From Combretum micranthum (Eukaryota; Streptophyta; Magnoliopsida; Myrtales; Combretaceae), in contig JAMXBD010003387.1 in NCBI GenBank assembly GCA_024138025.1, positions 1 through 64,000 on the forward strand: 64,000 nt of DNA. Direction: 5' to 3'. Of this stretch, positions 58,261 through 64,000 are shown in pieces. Position 1 is the first letter of the stretch; each line of letters begins with the position of its first letter. Made by a program: the position numbers and the translations under genes. The notes beneath the pieces were generated by a model, which was not told the DNA's origin, did not search any database, and saw nothing but the letters and a program-made list of their open reading frames with translations.

Positions 58261-60444
58261 TTGCTGAGCTATGATTATGTCATAGTGTACAAAGCTGGCC
58301 AAGACAATAAGGTGTTTAATGCCTTATCAAGGCAGCGTGAGGGATGCATGGTGGCTATATCTTTGACTCATTGTGATTTGACTCAGAAATTACAACAAAG
58401 TATTCTTCTCTTGTTAACTTTCAGCAATGTATTTCTAAATTGGAGGAAGGATAGATTACTAAGTGGAGATTGTATTGGCACAATTGGCTATTATTTTCTT
58501 CCCATCACTTATTCCTTATGCCTAATTCAAAGCTTTTTCCACTTATACTTAAGGAGTTGCATGAGTCACCCATGGCGCGTCATTTTAGATTCCTTAAGAC
58601 ATTGGGGAAGGTGTATGGTCAGTTTGTTTGGAAGAATATGCATAAGATGATTACTGACTATGTAGCACAATGTAATATTTATCAGCAAGTGAAGTATTCT
58701 ACGAAATTGCCATAGGGTTTATTGGTACCACTTCCAATACCATTCAATATTTGGGATGATATCTCCATGGATTTCATTACATGTTTGCCTAAATCACATG
58801 GATATTCTGTCATTGTAGTTATGGTGGACAAAATATCTAAATATTGTCATTTTGGCTCTTTGGATACTCACTTTCTACAACTAAGGCAGCTAAACTTTTT
58901 GTGACCATGGTGGTTAGATTACATGATTTTCCAAAGACAATTGCATCAAAAAGAGACTTTATATCCATAAAGTCATTTTTTGAAGGAATTATTTCTACCT
59001 AGTGGGACTAAGCTTCACTATAGCAATGCTTATCACCAGAGCTGTAAATGAGCAGAGACCACTTGTGAGCTACTCGAGTTCAACTCGATAATAACTTGAA
59101 TTTTGACTCGCTTATAATCAAATTGAGCTTGAGTTTGAGCTAATCAAGTAGTTCTAAAAGCATGAGTTCAAATTTTAAAATACTCGATTTAAGTAGCTCG
59201 AAACCTAATCGAGCTTCTTTTTTTTAATAAAAAAGTATAAAATTTAGGTTTTTTTTTTTCCTATTTTTAAAGCCTATTTTTGTACTTTGTTTTTTTTTCT
59301 TTCATTTTAATGGTCTACATTAATTATATTTAAGACTAAATCAACTAAAAACTCAATTATTACCTAAATCCTAATTTATTTTTTAGTTTAATTGATTTTT
59401 ATAAAGAATAAATCAAGCTTAATTAAATCAAGCGAGTTCATCGAGTATCAATTCGAGTTGAGTTCGAGATTAAAAATCAAAACTTGATTGAGTTCGAGTA
59501 GAGTTTCAGGCTTACATTTGTGTGAAGTTCAAGCTTTGGCAATGTATCATCTCGAATTGACTCATTTATAGTCCTATACATCACTCTTAATTTGATGGTC
59601 AAATTGAGGTTTTAAATAGAATAATACAATAGTATCTTCACTATTTTGTTGTGGAGAGACCAAAGGATTAGGTGAGATTTTTCCAAGGGCTGAATTTGCC
59701 TATAATATTTCATTCCATGCGGAAGGATAGTTTACTCCTTTTAGAATAGTTTATGGGAGATAGCTATCTACTCTTCCTTTTTCTTCTAGAGAATTAGTTC
59801 ATTAGAGGCAGTGATACTAATCTTTTGATTAGAGATGAAGTGTTAGCTATTCTTAAGGAGAATCTTTTGAAAGCTCAGTCTCGTATGAAATTCTATGTGG
59901 ATTAGAATACATCCGATGTTCGTTTTAGTCCAAGTGACTTAGTGTACGTCCATTTGGAACCTTAGAAGCAGATAACACCAATATAGGGCTGTTTTACAAA
60001 GTTGGCTAAGTGGTTTTATGGCCTTTTTCGTGTGGTGAATTTTGTTAGATCTATGGCTTATGAGTTAGAGTTGCCACTTGAAGCTAAGATCTACAATGTA
60101 TTTCATGTTTCCATCCTTAAGTTGGCTAAGGGATCTGAGCTGCCTTGTTTGGAATTACTATAGAAGTTTGTTAGAGTCATCCAATGATATAACTTGTGGC
60201 TATAATTTGGGCAAGATAGATTGTAAGGAATCAAAACCCTATTTCTCATATTTTGGTTCAGTGGAGTAAGTTAACCATAGAAGATGCATCATGGGAGGAT
60301 TTAGACAATTTTTGTCAACTTTATCCTCAATTCAACCTTAAGGAAAAGGTTGTTTTTTGGGAGGGAGAGCCAACCATTACAGCTAAAAGACTTAGGAACA
60401 AGCCAAGTTGGATGAAAGACTATGTAGAACAGAATATGTTATGA
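58252..60444 (+). pseudogene. E3 integrase and chromodomain-like remnant, interrupted
   Basis: The zinc-binding part (58535-58715) has ELHESPMARHFRFLKT and a C-x2-C in which the second cysteine is replaced by tyrosine. The catalytic core starts with [20 protein letters not shown] (58755-58820). The second catalytic-aspartate region near 58950 reads KRDF. The hAT element (59037-59576) splits the frame just after an AYH motif. The frame resumes with FDGQIEVLNR near 59592. The C-terminal part includes FHVSILKLAK (60098-60128) and a chromodomain-like W...EDASWEDLDNF...YPQFNLKEKV (60253-60360). Many stops. Confidence 0.82.
59037..59576. mobile_element. hAT-type element inserted in E3 integrase
   Basis: The left end CAGAGCTGTAAATGAG and the reversed right end TAGGACTATAAATGAG are inverted repeats of the same type as the element at 29316. 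The interior has CTCGAGTTCAACTCGA-like words. The flanks CTTATCAC and TACATCAC are a degenerate 8-bp duplication. Removing the element and one flank restores continuity of integrase similarity on both sides, so the insertion is nested and younger than E3. Confidence 0.75.
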
Positions 60445-60873
60445 ATCATATTGTAAAATCTAGAGTAATTTCAACAAATTAAAATAGAAAATTGCTAAGT
60501 AGTTAGTCATTATAACTATTGTAACTAATGTAAATATAAAAGTACAGCATATAACAAGTAAAGAGGAAAAAGAAAGAGGGTCGCGTCATATCACTCTCAA
60601 AGTAATTGCGTTTGCAGTATAAGAGTTTAGTCAACTCAAAATAGGTGAGTTAACTATAAGAAACATAGTGAAGCGTTAGTCACGATTAAGAGATAGCATC
60701 ATTCATTGAAGAAAGAGAGCTAGGCTTTCATGTAGCTTATAGACAAAAGAGGAACAATAGTGGAGAAAGAAGCTTAAATAGTGGGGTTTGACAGTAATTG
60801 TGGGCAAGTTGCCCAAAAAAAAAAAAAAGATAGTAATTGTGGGTTAGGCTTTATAGTGCGAACGTTCTTAACA
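60375..60873 (+). repeat. E3 3' LTR
   Basis: Partner of 55034-55456, about 75 bp longer. It has an extra segment near 60660-60705 and a local repeat of GACAGTAATTGTGGG around an A14 tract near 60818-60831. A purine-rich GGGAGGGAGAG just upstream (60359-60369) is the likely polypurine tract. The pol reading frame continues about 70 bp into this LTR. Confidence 0.78.
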
Positions 60874-60878
60874 GATAG

Positions 60879-63800
60879 TAAGTTGTATTGTATTTTATGG
60901 TAGTTTTTAATGTTATAAACTAATTTATAGAAAAATTTCATAGTCCTTGTTTTTTTTTTTTTTTTTTTTTTATAGAAGACCACTCTCTTTAGTAATTCAA
61001 TGTTTCAAATTCATATTCAAAGCGGTAAATCAAAATATTTGTTAAAGTATATACTTATTTCACTGATAGAATTATTTGTTGAATAGCCCATGATGAGACT
61101 GTAAATCAAAATATTTGTTAAAAATAAATTATATTGGCTACTTATGTGAAATTTATAATATGTCAACACTATTATTAAAATATACAGTAGATATCCCCTA
61201 CATTCCTCTAGGTAGATGTTATTGCATCCCACACACTAACATGTCATGTCTATTATGTCATTATTTATGATAATATATGTCCTGTTACATATATATATTT
61301 ATTAATTAATTAATTAAAACAATACCATAAATTAAAAAAAAAATGAAGGGAAAATTTCTTATTTTTTAAGTAGAAACTTACTTTACACATTAAAGAAAAG
61401 TTTAAAAGATAAAAAAAAAATGTTTTCAACCACCAACTTAAAAAAAAAGTGGACAGATAAATCCACATTAATGGTGGTGGTGGTGTGACCATCATAAAGT
61501 GATGCCATTCGTCCCAACTAATTTAAAAATTAAAAAAAAAAAAATTAAGAAAAAGCCCCACTGGTAACAAATTAAATATTTTGATCATATGACTTGATAC
61601 AAATAATATCAAATTTAATTTTGTCTTCACCAGATAAGGCCCCAGTTATTATGCATCCATAACATCTATTTAGATAATTTTTCTATTTATAAATAATAGA
61701 TAAACTCTATATCCGTCTAGAATTTCATTATACGTACTGTATATGTGATTATTATAGAGATGTACTGAAATCTATTTTTCTTTTATTTTTACGTTTGACA
61801 TTTTCTCTTTTTTCCCTTATTTATTTTGTTGGTTTAATTAATATATATATATATATATATATATAATATAAAGCCAATTGGTGCTTTAAAAATAAGCATT
61901 TTTCTTTTTATTTTTTATTTTTCCAATTTCATTTATATTTATATTTATATTTATTATTATTTTAATTAATGTATTTATAATTATAATATTTAAATAATAA
62001 TATTATTAATAATGGCATGTTTATGACACGTTAATAGTTGGATCACATCTAGAGGAAATTTTATGTTCTGAGGGACTTATTATATTTGTTATTTAACAGC
62101 TCAAATTTATAATCAACTATAATTGCATCATTAAATTACTTAATAGATCATCTACTATAATTATTTTAATATTCAGATGATTGATTACACCGAACCATCA
62201 AAGTACCTAAAGTTTCCCAAAAATGGCGAGGTATTTGTTATATTTTTAATAAGTTCATAATTTTTCTTGAGAAAAGACTTTCTACAATAGGGACTCACTA
62301 AAAACAAATTTGCTAATGGAAACTCATTATTGCAATATATATTCAAAAATCACAACCAATTATTGAACTTATTGCTATATTTTTATGGTTGAGCTAACGC
62401 TTTTATTTTCAGTATAATAGATGATAAAGAACCATTACACCACAATACAAGCAACTAAGTATAGTAAAAAAGTATATAACTTCCAATGTTAAACTAACTT
62501 TCTTTTTCTTTGTTCTTTTTTTTTTTTTTGCCTTTAGAATAATTTTTAGTCTTACATTATTAACACAATAGATATAGTTAGATGCATTAATATATAAATA
62601 AATTCACATTCTAAGTAATTCTTAAGAAAATGAGTTAAAAATTATTATATTTTTAAGTTCAATTTTTATTAGGAGTTCGATAATTATCCTCTTTAGCTTT
62701 AATTTTTTTTTCTTATGATTTTTCTTTTTTAATTTTAACTTAACAAATTAAAAAAATCATGGGTCTCAAGTTTAGTATCTATCCAAAGGACTTCATAAGT
62801 CTATAACTCACCCTGAACTCATGGTTCACTGGATCAGTTTCAAGTCTATAAATTTGAAGTTGTTAACTAATGAATTGGGTCGAGTTGAGCTAGGGTCTTG
62901 AGTTGTGGTAGGGTTTAATGATAATGATAGTAATGGTGTAGCAGTAAGGTGGAAGTTGAAAAGGACTATAGCTTAGGTTTTTAATTATGAAATTATTTTC
63001 ATAATCCAAAATTTTTATACCGTTATATTAAAGGATAAAAGTTCTGAGATTTGTCAATTAGGTTTATTGATTGCAATCAACAGGACAGATCTTAGGCTTT
63101 CGACGCATATGTCTGAAAACATACCCTATGGTACATCGTATGAGCTTGGAAATTGGGTGGGCGTACAAGTGGTCCGCCTTGAAACTTGAAACTCAAGATC
63201 TAGCAAAAGTACAATTTGTTGAGTTGGAATTCCCAATTTTTGTTTTCCAAAAGCAGAATTCTAATGGGGTTCACCAATGTTGGTCTTAAGTTCCTTTTCC
63301 TTTTCATTTTTCTTTTCAATTTCGGATGTTTCATCTTTTTTAGATTCTTTACCATTTTAGTAAATTTTTTTTTTTATATAAATGTTGGGATAAATCATAT
63401 AAAGAATAAAAAGTTAAAGGCAGTAGAATGAAGAGTTTTGAATAAAGTGATGGAGTATCTAATGAAGAAGGAGAGACTTTTAAGAACTTGATACGACCTT
63501 AGACTCTCACCAAGATTTTGCCCACTGAGCATGCTCTTTATATGGAATAAAGATGTAAGAACAAATGGGAAAGTTAGATATTACCATAACACTTCATCCC
63601 AATTGAGTTTTGTTCACATTATTTAAATGACTTATTAGTTGATGATCATGTTTATTTAAAAAAAAAAGGAAATTTTTTTTTTTACAAGTTATATTAAAAG
63701 TTTAGATAAGTAAATTCATTAAAATTATTGAGTGCATTTATACAAAAATATAAATTCTCTTACTGGAGCTCTCTTTATGCTTTATAGTCTACCCTATGTC

Positions 63801-64000
63801 TACTTATAAACGAATTGAACCAAGATAATATAATAGTAAGTTTAACTTGCAATTAAGAAAATCAACTTTTGAAAGGAAAAAAAAAAAAAGAAAAAACTCA
63901 ATCAAGCTTATAATTTTTATTTTGAGCTTAAGCAAAAGTGATACACCATAAAATCTAATCTTTTCCATTGAACTCATTTCGACTAAATAAATTAGAAAAA
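60879..64000. other. AT-rich intergenic to the window end, no gene recognised
   Basis: TGTAAATCAAAATATTTG occurs twice (about 61024 and 61100). (TA)n tracts lie near 61290 and 61845-61865, with poly-A and poly-T runs throughout. The open frame 63071-63289 (plus, 72 codons) sits in a less AT-rich patch but matches no family known to me. Confidence 0.45.

Larger units (their letters stand above)
55034..60873 (+). mobile_element. E3: Ty3/gypsy chromovirus relic with nested hAT element
   Basis: LTRs at 55034-55456 and 60375-60873 flank gag, protease, RT, RNase H, integrase and a chromodomain-like C-terminus, all on the plus strand and all broken. CATAG (55029-55033) and GATAG (60874-60878) are a possible 5-bp target duplication with one mismatch. 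The pol order PR-RT-RH-IN with a chromodomain-like end places it among Ty3/gypsy chromoviruses. A hAT-type element of about 540 bp interrupts the integrase. The number of stops makes it long dead. Confidence 0.85.

Noticed and set aside
1..64000. CRISPR arrays, bacterial operons, or a novel defence or biosynthetic cluster
   Set aside because: No regular spacer-repeat arrays or adjacent coding genes. Gene density, introns and repeat types are those of plant nuclear DNA.

Overview
This window is plant nuclear DNA, almost certainly from a eudicot. It is strongly AT-rich and gene-poor, with dense LTR-retrotransposon remnants and small non-autonomous DNA transposons. Its one convincing host gene contains a GT-AG intron and encodes a plant-specific arginine-rich tandem CCCH zinc-finger (RR-TZF) protein. 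No prokaryotic operon, CRISPR array, rRNA or convincing tRNA was seen. The species cannot be named from the sequence.

Host gene. A two-exon gene on the minus strand (CDS 27463..27028 joined to 26610..25880, 388 codons) encodes an AtTZF1/C3H23-like RR-TZF protein. Its 417-bp intron splits the first zinc finger. A pure CAG-type run encodes 12 glutamines. A 22-bp promoter repeat lies about 150-190 bp upstream of the ATG. A possible NRT1/PTR (NPF) exon remnant at 53.7-53.9 kb is the only other trace of a host gene that I could half-recognise.

Retrotransposons. Element E1 (3579-6474, minus) and element E2 (32619-35986, minus) have paired LTRs and broken gag. E2 also has protease, a tRNA-iMet primer-binding site and a polypurine tract. 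Both lack any reverse transcriptase or integrase region, so they look like gag-only (TR-GAG-type) deletion derivatives. Element E3 (55034-60873, plus) is a fuller Ty3/gypsy chromovirus relic with gag, protease, RT, RNase H, integrase and a chromodomain-like tail. It carries many stops, and a hAT-type element is inserted in its integrase. A Ty1/copia relic (primer-binding site at 41978, gag at about 44.1-44.5 kb) has no second LTR that I can find.

DNA transposons. hAT-type elements rich in CTCGA/CTCGAA words lie at 22.2, 29.3 and 59.0 kb, with a diverged relative at 30.2 kb. MULE-type MITEs with 9-10 bp target duplications lie at 20.5 and 32.05 kb. Tourist-like MITEs occur at 15.4, 22.8, 28.4, 40.5 and 54.7 kb. 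There are long fold-back elements at 11.1, 37.7 and 50.2 kb, and CACTA-like termini near 2.5 and 14.5 kb.

The window is best read as a decaying repeat landscape around one regulatory gene. The most distinctive structures are two tandem duplications that run across LTR ends (718-bp period at 6315-7750 and 86-bp period at 35968-36139), the GC-richer insert inside the 32-kb MULE, and the intron and poly-Q features of the TZF gene. I found no undescribed multi-gene system.
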